This document shows, piece after piece, positions 42,971-51,620 of a stretch of 64,000 nucleotides of DNA; positions within the stretch are counted from its first letter, which is position 1; every line of letters begins with the position of its first letter. The position numbers and the translations under genes were made by a program. Below the pieces are notes generated by a model, which saw only the letters and a list, made by a program, of their open reading frames with translations, did no database searches and was not told the origin of the DNA. The DNA comes from Mesobacillus jeotgali (GTDB lineage: Bacteria > Bacillota > Bacilli > Bacillales > Cytobacillaceae): assembly GCF_002874535.1 (NCBI RefSeq), contig NZ_CP025025.1, forward strand, positions 4,335,353 through 4,399,352. Reading direction: 5' to 3'.

Positions 42971-43953
42971 TAAAGATCTATTTTAACAGAGTCAAGCTTT
43001 TCCCCCGCATCTATGGCCGGTTGAACTTCGATAAAATCTGAATCAGGTACCTTCGGGATTGTGATCCTTCTTTTCTCCGTTACTATCCCTCTATCGGTTT
43101 TCCTTTCTAATTTGGAATCAGAATTTCCGCCGATAATTTGCTTACCCTTATCATCAAAAAGATCGAGCATGACTCTTTGGCCAGCTTCAGGATAACTGAG
43201 TGTATATTCAATGGCTGTCGAAGATTTACCGGTAATGAGCTTTTCGAATGTGATTTTATAATCACCAAGCTCACTTTCCTGCCCCAGCTCTGCGGTCTCA
43301 AACGGCAGCTGGCTGATCGGCACGTCAAAATTCCATTTTCCTTGTTCGTCCTTCCAGCTATCATTGATTTCTCCGATTCCAATGATATTGAAGGGCAAAG
43401 TTGATTCTGACGGCAATTCCGCTCTTGGATAGCTTAGCTGTACATGCCCTTTGTAGCCACTCTCGGACGGCACCAATTTCACCAATTCCATCGTTTCTTC
43501 TATGTTCGGGTCTCTATCGAAAATTTCATAGAATGCATAAATCTCTTCCTCGTTGCCCTTCACTTCACCTTTTACATCAAATGTAACACCTATAATTGCT
43601 CCGTCATAATAAGCTTCTGTAACCGTCACATCAATTCCATCAAAAGCTGCTTTTTCGTTCAATTCGGTGATGAGCTGTTGCGAGGCGAGATTTCCGGCAA
43701 CTTTGTCATGTTCATAAAGCTTCGCCAGGAACGGAATATCCGCCATCACATTCCCTACCGATGGCACCATGAATCCTGATGCAACGAACAGGACTGCAGC
43801 AGCGGCAACTGACGCCCCAATCACTTTGAAACGCGGTTTTTGCTTAGCCTTTATTTTGTTCCCTTTGCTGACTCCAGCCTTAATTGCTTTTAAGACATCA
43901 TCTTCAGGAACCTCGATCTGATTCACCGATTCATGAAACATATTCTTTTCCAT
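42970..43953 (-). CDS. Membrane-anchored anti-sigma factor (DUF4179/DUF5643 type)
   Basis: The 327-residue protein has a cytoplasmic N-terminal region (1-43) likely to hold the sigma factor, and one membrane helix (about 44-65). An extracytoplasmic DUF4179-like domain (PFLAKLYEHDKVAGNLASQQ) and a C-terminal beta domain follow. It overlaps the sigma gene by 23 bases, the usual operon of an ECF factor and its membrane-bound inhibitor. The signal is unknown. Confidence 0.83.
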   Translation of the reverse strand: MEKNMFHESVNQIEVPEDDVLKAIKAGVSKGNKIKAKQKPRFKVIGASVAAAAVLFVASGFMVPSVGNVMADIPFLAKLYEHDKVAGNLASQQLITELNEKAAFDGIDVTVTEAYYDGAIIGVTFDVKGEVKGNEEEIYAFYEIFDRDPNIEETMELVKLVPSESGYKGHVQLSYPRAELPSESTLPFNIIGIGEINDSWKDEQGKWNFDVPISQLPFETAELGQESELGDYKITFEKLITGKSSTAIEYTLSYPEAGQRVMLDLFDDKGKQIIGGNSDSKLERKTDRGIVTEKRRITIPKVPDSDFIEVQPAIDAGEKLDSVKIDL

Positions 43954-44464
43954 CGTGCTCGCCTCCCAATCTAGTTTTCAATTCCTTCCTGCCGCGCTGC
44001 AGATAGGTTTTGACCGTATTTTCAGGTGCATCCATCGTTCTGGCAATCTCGCTGATTGGCAGGTCATGGTAGTAAAATAGGATAATTGCCGTCCGATGCT
44101 GTTCTTTTAGCTGAGTAATAGCCTCCATTAAGTCAAGGTTATCTGCGACCTTATGGTCATTGCTCGAAGGCAGGTCTACTAGTTTCTCAACTGGCGTTTC
44201 TTTTTTCCTTCTTTTCAAAACATCGTACGCACAATGAATGAGGATCCTTGTCAGCCAGGTTAAAAAATATTGTTCATTTTTCAGCTGCCCGATTGCCAGG
44301 AAGGCCTTACAGGAGGTTTCCTGGACGATATCAAGCGCATCTTCCCTGTTACCTGCATATAAATAAGCGGTCCTATATAATCGTTCACTATGTAAAATCA
44401 AAAGCTCTTCAAACGCCTTTGCATTCCCCTTGATTGCTTTCTTCACAAGCTTAGCTTCCTTCAT
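43931..44464 (-). CDS. ECF-type RNA polymerase sigma factor
   Basis: The 177-residue protein has region 2 (HSERLYRTAYLYAGNREDALDIVQET) and region 4 (LKEQHRTAIILFYYHDLPISEIARTM then APENTVKTYLQRGRK). It resembles the SigV/SigM-like ECF groups of Bacillus. ATG 44464 follows GGAGG by seven bases; an ATG at 44482 is upstream of that site. The adjacent anti-sigma gene and a self-type promoter upstream suggest autoregulation. Confidence 0.9.
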   Translation of the reverse strand: MKEAKLVKKAIKGNAKAFEELLILHSERLYRTAYLYAGNREDALDIVQETSCKAFLAIGQLKNEQYFLTWLTRILIHCAYDVLKRRKKETPVEKLVDLPSSNDHKVADNLDLMEAITQLKEQHRTAIILFYYHDLPISEIARTMDAPENTVKTYLQRGRKELKTRLGGEHDGKEYVS

Positions 44465-44489
44465 TTCCTGACCTCCTTTCACTCTTTAG

Positions 44490-44515
44490 AGCACAATCAG
44501 GTAAAAAAAGTTTCA
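44490..44515 (-). promoter_or_regulatory. Possible ECF-type autoregulatory promoter
   Basis: On the minus strand TGAAACTTTTTTT starts at 44515, a good match to the TGAAAC -35 of Bacillus ECF sigma factors. The expected -10 (CGTC-like) 16 bp on reads TGCT (44493-44490), a poor match. It lies 46 bp before the sigma gene start. Confidence 0.4.
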
Positions 44516-44616
44516 ACTTTTCCGAGATATTTTTCTAGCACTAAAGTAATATAGTAATTAATGGAATTTTACATATAAACTGTATTATATTTTAGTATAC
44601 CGAACGAGGTGATGTT

Positions 44617-45666
44617 ATGGGCTTTTTCTCTCGAAAGCCTGATTTTCATATTCCTGAAGACGGAATTGACCGGATTGAAACGATTACAATCGGCGGAATT
44701 CAACAGAGCATCCTCATCCAGTCCCATTCACCCAAGAACCCGGTGCTGCTGTTTTTACACGGCGGCCCTTCCATGCCCCTGCCTGGCGTCTCTTCCAGAG
44801 GCAAAAACTACACTGTCGCTACCAACACGAAAGAGCTGGTCAAGCACTTTACCGTTGTCTTTTGGGACCAGCGAGGCACTGGCAAGTCCTATCGCAAAGA
44901 TATTCCACAAACATCGATGACCTTTGATCAACTCGTATCAGACGCAGCCGAACTGACTGACTTTTTAAGAGAAACGTTTCATCAGGAAAAAATCTTCCTT
45001 GCCGCTCACTCATTCGGAACCTTGATCGGCATGTACCTGCTGAAGAAGCATCCTGGAAAATTTCATTCCTATGTAGGGATTTCGCAGATTATCAGCTGGG
45101 CTGAAAATGACCGGGAAGGTCTCGCCTGGGCAAAAGAAGAAGCTAAGCGGCGCGGAGATTATAAAGCGCTCAATGAGCTTGAAGCGGCTGGCACTCCACC
45201 TTTTACAGAAGGCTATAAACAATGGGGTGTTTTGCGCAAATGGCAGATGAAATACAGCACGATGGTCTATAATGATAGTCAAATCAAGCATCCAGGACTT
45301 TTGAAGGTGTCTCTTGGTATGCTCAACTCCAGTGATTATCGAGCAGCAGATGTATTCCACTCGTTTTACAGCGGGTTTAAGCTAATTTATTCAGACGACT
45401 TCATCCGGAATATACCAATGATTGATGTTCAAAAAGATGTGCCATCTGTGGATGTTCCTGTCACCTTCATCCATGGACGGAAGGATGTCCACGTTCATGC
45501 ACACTTTGCAGAAGACTATCTTAGCACCCTGAAAACGAACCATGATAAAAAATTCATATGGATGGACAAATCAGCACACCTCTTTCACCCTGGTGATACT
45601 GCACTGATCGAACAACAGCTTATCAATCAATTAAGTCATATTAAAGCAGAGGTTATCAATCTATGA
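44617..45666 (+). CDS. Alpha/beta hydrolase (proline iminopeptidase-like)
   Basis: The 349-residue protein has an oxyanion motif HGGPSMP, followed by FWDQRGTGKSY. The nucleophile Ser is in AAHSFGTLIG, a late Asp in HGRKDVH, and His in SAHLFHPG. The fold resembles prolyl aminopeptidase-type S33 hydrolases, but the nucleophile elbow is AHSFG and the substrate is unknown. It overlaps the next hydrolase gene by four bases. GAGGTGATG precedes ATG 44617. Confidence 0.82.
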   Translation: MGFFSRKPDFHIPEDGIDRIETITIGGIQQSILIQSHSPKNPVLLFLHGGPSMPLPGVSSRGKNYTVATNTKELVKHFTVVFWDQRGTGKSYRKDIPQTSMTFDQLVSDAAELTDFLRETFHQEKIFLAAHSFGTLIGMYLLKKHPGKFHSYVGISQIISWAENDREGLAWAKEEAKRRGDYKALNELEAAGTPPFTEGYKQWGVLRKWQMKYSTMVYNDSQIKHPGLLKVSLGMLNSSDYRAADVFHSFYSGFKLIYSDDFIRNIPMIDVQKDVPSVDVPVTFIHGRKDVHVHAHFAEDYLSTLKTNHDKKFIWMDKSAHLFHPGDTALIEQQLINQLSHIKAEVINL

Positions 45667-46535
45667 AAACCATTTATAAAAGTCTCGAAGGCAAAGAGCA
45701 GATTCTTAACCAATATGAAGAGTATCTTACCCAGTTCGATTCACTGATTAGCAGGGATTATGTTCAGACGAGCTTCGGCAGCACTCATGTCCTGGTAATG
45801 GGGAAGGAAGACGGGAAGCCTCTATTTATTTTCCAGGGTGGCAATTGCATCAATCCTGTCACTCTATCCTGGTTCAAGGGCTTGCTGGGGGAGTATAAAG
45901 TCTATGCGCCTGACACCATCGGACATCCGGGATACAGTGATGAAACGAGAATCTCCGCTTCAGACGAAAGCTTTGCCCAATGGATTGCCGATTTGATGGA
46001 CCATTACAAGATTGAAAAATGCGCATTCATCGGCCCTTCTTACGGAGGAGGCATTACCCTCAGGCTTGCCGCGTTTATGCCAGAAAGAATACAGTGCGCT
46101 GTCCTTATCGCACCTGCCGGAATCACCCTTGGCTCAAAACTTAAAATGATCAAGGAAATCCTTGTACCGATGATTTTTTATAAAATAAATGGCTCTGCCA
46201 GAAGCCTGCGTAAAATCGCCGATGTGATGTCATCCAATAGCATGAAGCAGCTCGATGAAAGCATCATAGGCAATATTTTTAAACACACAACCCTTGAACA
46301 AGATATGCCAAAACTGACGACTGCGGAAGAATTGAGAGATTACGGTGCACCCACTCTTGTCATAACGGGAACAGAAGATGTATTTTTCCCAGGAAACAAA
46401 ATTTCCCAAAAAGCGGAAGGACTTTTAGGGGACCAGCTAGAATTGAAACAGTACCAGATGGGACATTTTCCGTCCACAGCACAACTTGAAACAATCGATA
46501 CAGATATCAAGGAGTTTTTGAAAAAACATTATTAG
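45663..46535 (+). CDS. Alpha/beta hydrolase
   Basis: The 290-residue protein has the nucleophile elbow GPSYGGG (Ser), Asp in ITGTEDVFF and His in QMGHFPS near the end. It is translationally coupled to the preceding hydrolase gene and is followed 10 bp later by a VOC protein, so the three form one operon. The joint substrate cannot be inferred. Confidence 0.82.
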   Translation: MKTIYKSLEGKEQILNQYEEYLTQFDSLISRDYVQTSFGSTHVLVMGKEDGKPLFIFQGGNCINPVTLSWFKGLLGEYKVYAPDTIGHPGYSDETRISASDESFAQWIADLMDHYKIEKCAFIGPSYGGGITLRLAAFMPERIQCAVLIAPAGITLGSKLKMIKEILVPMIFYKINGSARSLRKIADVMSSNSMKQLDESIIGNIFKHTTLEQDMPKLTTAEELRDYGAPTLVITGTEDVFFPGNKISQKAEGLLGDQLELKQYQMGHFPSTAQLETIDTDIKEFLKKHY

Positions 46536-46545
46536 GAGGCAAATA

Positions 46546-46923
46546 ATGCACTCAAATCCAGTACAAAAGGTCGGCCAGATTGGAATACCTGTAAAAAACA
46601 TCGAAAGGGCCACTGCCTTTTATCAAGAAACATTAGGACTGCCGTTATTGTTCAATACGGATACAATGGCGTTTTTCGACTGTGAAGGCGTCCGTCTTCT
46701 GTTGACCCTTCCGGAAAACGAGCAATTTGCCCATCCTAGTTCAGTCATCTATTTACAGGTTGAAGATATCAAGGCAAAGTATGAAGAGCTGCTTTCAGGT
46801 GGCGTGAATTTCATTGGGGAGCCGCATGTTGTCGCTAAAATAGGCGATACAGAAACATGGATGGTGTTCTTCAAGGATACAGAGGAAAACACTCATGCAT
46901 TCATGAGCGAAGTCGTTGCATAA
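46546..46923 (+). CDS. VOC (glyoxalase/bleomycin-resistance) family protein
   Basis: The 125-residue cytoplasmic protein has the betaalphabetabetabeta VOC fold, starting QIGIPVKNIERATAFYQETLGLP and ending with a metal-ligand-type Glu in VFFKDTEENTHAFMSE. Such proteins are lyases, dioxygenases or binders; the exact type is not clear. It is the last gene of the hydrolase operon. TTAGGAGG precedes ATG 46546. Confidence 0.85.
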   Translation: MHSNPVQKVGQIGIPVKNIERATAFYQETLGLPLLFNTDTMAFFDCEGVRLLLTLPENEQFAHPSSVIYLQVEDIKAKYEELLSGGVNFIGEPHVVAKIGDTETWMVFFKDTEENTHAFMSEVVA

Positions 46924-46929
46924 AAGCAG

Positions 46930-46962
46930 AAAGGATACTGCCGCTGTCGCAGTATCCTTTTT
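46930..46962. terminator. Terminator between convergent genes
   Basis: AAAGGATACTGC (46930-46941) pairs perfectly with GCAGTATCCTTT (46949-46960), followed by TT. It overlaps the last codon of the minus-strand SGNH hydrolase. Confidence 0.9.
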
Positions 46963-47836
46963 ATTGAATTGCTTTCAATTCATTCTTTTTCAGGAATAAT
47001 TCAATTTGATGCGCAGCCATCATCCCCGCCGTACTGTTCAAATGCATCCCGTCAGTCAGCAGCAAATATCCATTCCGGGCAGAAATCCGGTCAAGGCTGT
47101 ATCCGTATACAAAATGTTCGATGATCGTTTTTTCATAAAGCTTCGTTCCGGTTTTCAGCGACCGTCCCCTCGTGTGTCCTTTTCCCTTTAGATAGGCCTT
47201 TAATTTTTCGTTAAAAGGCAGATAAGAAACATTGGTCATTTCCGCCGTTTTTTTGATGACTTCGTTATATTGGTCAATTTCTTTATTTGCTTTCGAAAAT
47301 AAGTTCTCGCCAACGACCGGTAGCGATAATAACCCGATTTTCGCGGATGTTTCTGCTTTCAGCCTTGAGACGATCAACGCAAGATTCTTTTCATACACCA
47401 ATAATGACGGTTTTTCCAATTGCTGAGCCAGCTTGACGTTCTTCCTTGCAAGGTCTGGGGCTATTTTAGCAGCGGCATCATTCAATCCGACTAATATCAC
47501 GATGAATTCAGGCTGGCAAGCGATCACACCGTCCAAACGCTGCAGAACATCATATGCGGTACTTCCATTCACTCCCGCATTAATGAATTGATAATCCGTG
47601 CAGTTTTTCCTCCTGGCTGCGTCATCGACAAAATTGTAGCTGATGTTGCCATGAACCGCATCACCGCCGATTACAGCCACAAGCTTCTTGCCTTCCTGAC
47701 GAAGCCCTTTTTCCAGAAAAGCCTGCGGATTGTTGTGAGGCAATTGATGAATGCGGCTTTTCCGCTGATAATACAACGATAAGCTGACAGCAGCTATCAA
47801 TGATAGGACTAATATCCCGCCATAAATAAGTTCCAT
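46961..47836 (-). CDS. Membrane-anchored SGNH/GDSL hydrolase
   Basis: The 291-residue protein has an N-terminal membrane helix (about 4-22), so the enzyme faces outside. SGNH blocks: block I is altered (AVIGGDAVHGNISYN, with Gly-Asp-Ala in place of GDS), block III is VGLNDAA (Asn), and block V is DGMHLN (Asp and His). The usual block I Ser is not evident, so catalysis is uncertain. AGAGGGG precedes ATG 47836. Confidence 0.75.
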   Translation of the reverse strand: MELIYGGILVLSLIAAVSLSLYYQRKSRIHQLPHNNPQAFLEKGLRQEGKKLVAVIGGDAVHGNISYNFVDDAARRKNCTDYQFINAGVNGSTAYDVLQRLDGVIACQPEFIVILVGLNDAAAKIAPDLARKNVKLAQQLEKPSLLVYEKNLALIVSRLKAETSAKIGLLSLPVVGENLFSKANKEIDQYNEVIKKTAEMTNVSYLPFNEKLKAYLKGKGHTRGRSLKTGTKLYEKTIIEHFVYGYSLDRISARNGYLLLTDGMHLNSTAGMMAAHQIELFLKKNELKAIQ

Positions 47837-48053
47837 ATATAACCCCTCTCTTTTTGATTCTTAGTTGTTTATTAATTAAAAATTCTGAATATATATTATA
47901 AATTTATTCGACAAACTGCGTGAAATTCCCTGTCAAACAGATATTCACCCTAACAAAAAATATTTCTCCTGCCACTAATTCCATTATAGCCTTTTATGTT
48001 ATGCAACAGACAAAATAAATGGTTCAAAAATTTCCACAAATCAAAAAATTACT

Positions 48054-48083
48054 TTGCAACTAGATTGATATTTAGGATAAAAT
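48054..48083 (+). promoter_or_regulatory. Sigma-A promoter of the diguanylate cyclase gene
   Basis: TTGCAA (48054-48059), an 18-bp spacer and TAAAAT (48078-48083). Transcription would start near 48090. The gap from 47837 is otherwise A/T-rich and empty. Confidence 0.65.
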
Positions 48084-48119
48084 TATGTGGTAGAGTTTGG
48101 GAAAGGGGATTTTCTACCT

Positions 48120-49364
48120 ATGCTGAAAGCTAGGTTATATGATTTCACGTTATTCTTTACTGCTGTTGCCGTAGCTTTTGGACTAGGTACCTTCACTATA
48201 GATAAAAACACTTTTTTTATAGCACTATTTATCTATTGGTTATTTTCAACCCTTTATAATCACTTAAGAATCACAGCGAAAAATGGAACGCTGAAATTTG
48301 ATTATGGGATTAGTTATAGTTTATCCTTCGCCATTTTTGCTGGGCCAATAGGTTTGTTCATTTTTGAAGCAATCTATCGTTTCACAGTTTATTTTTCAAG
48401 AAAACGTTCGAAAACTGCCGATGAAAGTGAGTTTTCTGATACATTTTACAATATAGGCGCACATGTCCTCATCTACTCGATTGGTTATTACCTATTCCAG
48501 CTCGGATATCCCTTAATTGAGAATATTCCCTTCGGATTCTTTATCCTGATGTGCATCCTTGCAGTAACGACCACATTGATTTCCTATACATTCTTGAGCA
48601 CTGCCTTTTACATTATGGGAGAAATCAAGAGCCTGCAGCAGGCAATCAAGTTTTTTAAAGAAAGCAATAACTGGCTGGATCTTGGTAAAACAGCATTTAC
48701 GAATGGCTTGCTGCTGCTTTTGCTGGAGGAACAGCGATGGGAAATGGTCGTTGGATTATTCATTCTGAACTATCTCGTCAGCCGTTCCTTCCAATCAAAA
48801 TCGCAAAGCATCCAGAACAAAATCGAACGGGACAAGTTCGAGCAAATGGCCTATACGGATTTCCTGACTGGAATCCCTAACCGCGCATACATGGATAAAA
48901 AAATGTTTGAGTTAAACCATACAGGTGAAAAAGTCGGCATCGTTGTAGCGGATATCGATAAATTCAAACTGATAAATGATTCCTACAATCATGCTGTAGG
49001 AGACCGGGTAATCCAGCATTTTGCCCATACACTCAAAAGCTACTTGTCTGAAGCCGATCATGTTTTCCGGAGCGGCGGGGAAGAATTCACATTGATCCTC
49101 AGGAACAGATCCTTCAGCCAGAACATTGATCTTGTGGAAAAGATCCGCCATGGGGTTGAGATAAGTTCAGTAGAGGTTGATTACCAATCCGAAAAGCATG
49201 CCGTTTCAATAACTTCTTCATTTGGATTGTATTATTTTAAAGTCAACCAGTACACTTCGATGGAAAAAGGTTATATCTTTGCTGACCAGCTCTTGCTGCA
49301 ATCGAAGGACCAAGGCAAAAACAAAGTTACCTTTAAGGACGAGCTTTCCCGCCAGACAGGGTGA
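48120..49364 (+). CDS. Membrane-bound diguanylate cyclase (GGDEF)
   Basis: The 414-residue protein has a hydrophobic N-terminal half of about seven helices and a C-terminal GGDEF domain with active-site FRSGGEEF and the D-x-F substrate segment VADIDKFKLINDSYNHAVGD. No RxxD inhibitory site is seen just before GGEEF. It makes cyclic di-GMP. ATG 48120 follows GAAAGGGG and lies downstream of the predicted transcription start. A GTG at 48087 would lie at or before that start. Confidence 0.87.
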   Translation: MLKARLYDFTLFFTAVAVAFGLGTFTIDKNTFFIALFIYWLFSTLYNHLRITAKNGTLKFDYGISYSLSFAIFAGPIGLFIFEAIYRFTVYFSRKRSKTADESEFSDTFYNIGAHVLIYSIGYYLFQLGYPLIENIPFGFFILMCILAVTTTLISYTFLSTAFYIMGEIKSLQQAIKFFKESNNWLDLGKTAFTNGLLLLLLEEQRWEMVVGLFILNYLVSRSFQSKSQSIQNKIERDKFEQMAYTDFLTGIPNRAYMDKKMFELNHTGEKVGIVVADIDKFKLINDSYNHAVGDRVIQHFAHTLKSYLSEADHVFRSGGEEFTLILRNRSFSQNIDLVEKIRHGVEISSVEVDYQSEKHAVSITSSFGLYYFKVNQYTSMEKGYIFADQLLLQSKDQGKNKVTFKDELSRQTG

Positions 49365-49374
49365 GGACAATAAC

Positions 49375-49406
49375 AAAAGACAGAGAAGCGATTCTCTGTC
49401 TTTTTT
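49375..49406 (+). terminator. Terminator of the diguanylate cyclase gene
   Basis: A 13-bp perfect stem, 49375-49387 with 49392-49404, has a 4-base loop, and T continues to 49406. Confidence 0.92.
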
Positions 49407-49432
49407 CTGTGCACTAGCAGGATTATGCTATT

Positions 49433-50040
49433 TTGACAGGATTTCTGCTTTACGAGGCAAACCTGTCCTAATTACGAGCTTTTCTTGACAGCTTTTCTGC
49501 TTTGAACCCCAAACCTGTCATAATAATGAGGTTTTCTTGACAGCTTTTCTGTTTTGATCCCAAACCTGTCATAATAACGAGCTTTTCTTGACAGCTTTTC
49601 TGCTTTGAACCTCAAACCTGTCATAATATCGAGGTTTTCTTGACAGCTTTTCTGCTTTGAACCCTATACCTGTCATAATAACGAGCTTTTCTTGACAGCT
49701 TTTCTGCTTTGAACCTCAAACCTGTCATAATATCGAGGTTTTCTTGACAGCTTTTCTGCTTTGAACCCTATACCTGTCATAATAAGGAGGTTTTCTTGAC
49801 AGCTTTTCTGCTTTGAAACCCAAACCTGTCATAATAACGAGCTTTTCTTGACAGCTTTTCTGCTTTGAAACCCAAATCTGTCATAATAACGAAGGTTTTC
49901 TTGATAGCTTTTCTGCTTTGAAACCCAAACCTGTCATAATAACGAGGTTTTCTTGACAGCTTTTCTGCTTTGAACCTCATACCTGTCATAATAATGAGGT
50001 TTTCTTGACAGCTTTTCTGCTTTGAACCCCAAACCTGTCT
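49433..50040 (+). repeat. 52-bp tandem intergenic array, twelve units with hairpins (array H)
   Basis: TTGACAG starts at 49433, 49485, 49537, 49588, 49640, 49692, 49744, 49796, 49848, 49901, 49953 and 50005, with spacings of 52 bp (once 51, once 53). Each unit carries TGACAGCTTT near its start and AAACCTGTCA about 17 bases later, a 9-bp stem with one mismatch. Linker ends alternate between ACGAGCTTTTC and GAGGTTTTC. It fills the 717-bp gap between the cyclase terminator and the DsrE pair; no gene is seen in it. Confidence 0.92.
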
Positions 50041-50081
50041 AAATCCATCCGCCAGGTTCATTCTTCAAACTTAATAGGCCT

Positions 50082-50462
50082 TTAAAAATGCATAAATAAA
50101 TCCGCTGATGCTGCTTCGTTTAGTACCCATTTGATTGGGACCTGTTCTGCGGGATGGATGAAGTCGAAACGATCGTTTACATCTAGATCTACGACATAGA
50201 GCTGGGCTCCCATTTCTACAGCTATTCCTAGAAGGTCATGGACAGAAGATACTCCAAAGTCGTTCAACGCATTTGATAAGTATTCAAGGTCCTCAGACGG
50301 GACGGATACATATCGCTTATCCAGAATATTTACTCCCCTGCGGGAAAACGCCAGGATTACGTCTGCACCAGATGATGCAGCCCCCACGGCCACATTCAAA
50401 GGAGGATACGCAGATTCCAGTTGGTCGTGAAGTGCCATAACCACTACTTTTTTCTTTTCCAT
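50082..50462 (-). CDS. DsrE/F-like protein, second of a pair
   Basis: The 126-residue cytoplasmic protein has an alpha/beta DsrE-like fold (VVVMALHDQLESAYPPLNVAVGAASSGADVILAFS). No cysteine is present at all, so it cannot carry sulfur itself. It is encoded 16 bp after its paralogue, suggesting a heteromeric complex. GGGGGTG precedes ATG 50462. Confidence 0.75.
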   Translation of the reverse strand: MEKKKVVVMALHDQLESAYPPLNVAVGAASSGADVILAFSRRGVNILDKRYVSVPSEDLEYLSNALNDFGVSSVHDLLGIAVEMGAQLYVVDLDVNDRFDFIHPAEQVPIKWVLNEAASADLFMHF

Positions 50463-50478
50463 AAGCTTTTCACCCCCA

Positions 50479-50826
50479 TTAATAGCTTAGTACTGCATCC
50501 GCCTGGTAAGCGGTCTCTAAAAAGGTTGCAACTCCTGATAACTCTGCACCTTCAACCAGCTCCAGTCCATCGGCGATCAATACATTCATCTGGCAGCCGA
50601 AAAATTTTATGCCTTTATCTAAGGCCTGCTGCATCAATTTTTGCAAATCAATATTGTGGGTTCTCTCCATAATCTTTAAATATCGTTTATCCAGGACACG
50701 TGCTCCGTCCAAATCAAAGAAAATAGAAACCTCGTTCTCTTCCTCAGCGTTTCTCAGTGCTTTTTTCAAAACATAAGGGACATTGGAGCTCAATGAAACG
50801 AAGTAAACAAATTTCTTCTTAGCCAT
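50479..50826 (-). CDS. DsrE/F-like protein with a single conserved cysteine
   Basis: The 115-residue protein has the same fold as the gene after it, with the one cysteine in IKFFGCQMNVLIADG, where DsrE2-type peroxiredoxin-like proteins have their conserved Cys. Both paralogues contain LDKRY (ARVLDKRYLKI and VNILDKRYVSV), which shows common origin. A role in sulfur relay or redox is possible but unproven. GGAAGGG precedes ATG 50826. Confidence 0.77.
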   Translation of the reverse strand: MAKKKFVYFVSLSSNVPYVLKKALRNAEEENEVSIFFDLDGARVLDKRYLKIMERTHNIDLQKLMQQALDKGIKFFGCQMNVLIADGLELVEGAELSGVATFLETAYQADAVLSY

Positions 50827-50908
50827 ATGGCTTCCCTTCCTTCATTCCGTTTATCTTCTACAACTAATTATGTTGTCCAAATGATGAATTGCCATGAATC
50901 GCACTTTT

Positions 50909-50937
50909 ATTATATACCATTATAGGTATAGAACCAA
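50909..50937 (-). promoter_or_regulatory. Sigma-A promoter of the DsrE pair
   Basis: On the minus strand TTGGTT (50937-50932), a 17-bp spacer and TATAAT (50914-50909). Confidence 0.75.
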
Positions 50938-50944
50938 ACAAAAA

Positions 50945-50984
50945 ACAGGCAGCAGTCTGGTTGCTACACCAAGCTGCTGCCTGT
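50945..50984 (-). terminator. Terminator of the cupin gene
   Basis: ACAGGCAGCAG (50945-50955) pairs with CTGCTGCCTGT (50974-50984). On the minus strand it is followed by five T. It lies 11 bp after the cupin stop. Confidence 0.88.
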
Positions 50985-50995
50985 CTTAATATCTA

Positions 50996-51493
50996 TTATT
51001 TTACCCACTTATGAAGAAGTGGACCTGTCTCCCCGTACACCGGATCTGTTTCCGGAATAGGAACATTCTTGATTTGCGATAATGCTTGAGCTCTGACACC
51101 AGGATCTTCTTCCTTCAAGTCTGGATTTCGTCCATTTGGGTAAGCACCTACAACTTCGAAATCCTGGCTGCTGTCTATTTTCTTGTGGCCGGTTCCTGCC
51201 GGAAGGACGACAACATCCCCTGCTTTAAGCTCCAGACGTTCTCCAGCATCGCCGCCAATTTGCAGTGTTGCACTGCCTGATTTAACGCCAAGGACTTCAT
51301 GAGTGTTTGTATGGTAATGATGATAATCGTAAACATCGCCAGTCCACGTGCCTGTCCAATTATGCTGCTGGAATTGGTCTTCCATGCTTAAGTTGTCATC
51401 AAAAACGCCTTGGTAGACAATGACCGGCAATGTCGGATTATTGGGTATATCACCTGTGTCGTTTGCGAAAAATGATCGTATTTGTGTTTCCAT
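50996..51493 (-). CDS. Cupin-domain protein (YjlB-like)
   Basis: The 165-residue protein has a single cupin barrel, with metal ligands in YDYHHYHTNTHEVLGV and the second motif in LPAGTGHKKI. B. subtilis YjlB is similar. No enzymatic function is known. AAAGGAG precedes ATG 51493. The gene stands alone. Confidence 0.82.
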   Translation of the reverse strand: METQIRSFFANDTGDIPNNPTLPVIVYQGVFDDNLSMEDQFQQHNWTGTWTGDVYDYHHYHTNTHEVLGVKSGSATLQIGGDAGERLELKAGDVVVLPAGTGHKKIDSSQDFEVVGAYPNGRNPDLKEEDPGVRAQALSQIKNVPIPETDPVYGETGPLLHKWVK

Positions 51494-51620
51494 TGTGAAT
51501 TGCTCCTTTCCTATGTTCTGAATTTATTACTCCTATGAGAAGTTAAACTCCATAAGTTAGTGCCACCCACAAATGTTGACTTGATGGCATCGACCAAAAA
51601 AGGTCTATGCTTATCTGTAC

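Noticed and set aside
49433-50040. CRISPR array
   Set aside because: The period is regular, but the full 52-bp unit is conserved, so there are no unique spacers. No cas gene is nearby.
49777-50061. 94-residue minus-strand reading frame through array H
   Set aside because: It is repeat-derived, with the 52-bp unit read in successive frames. There is no ribosome site or family resemblance.
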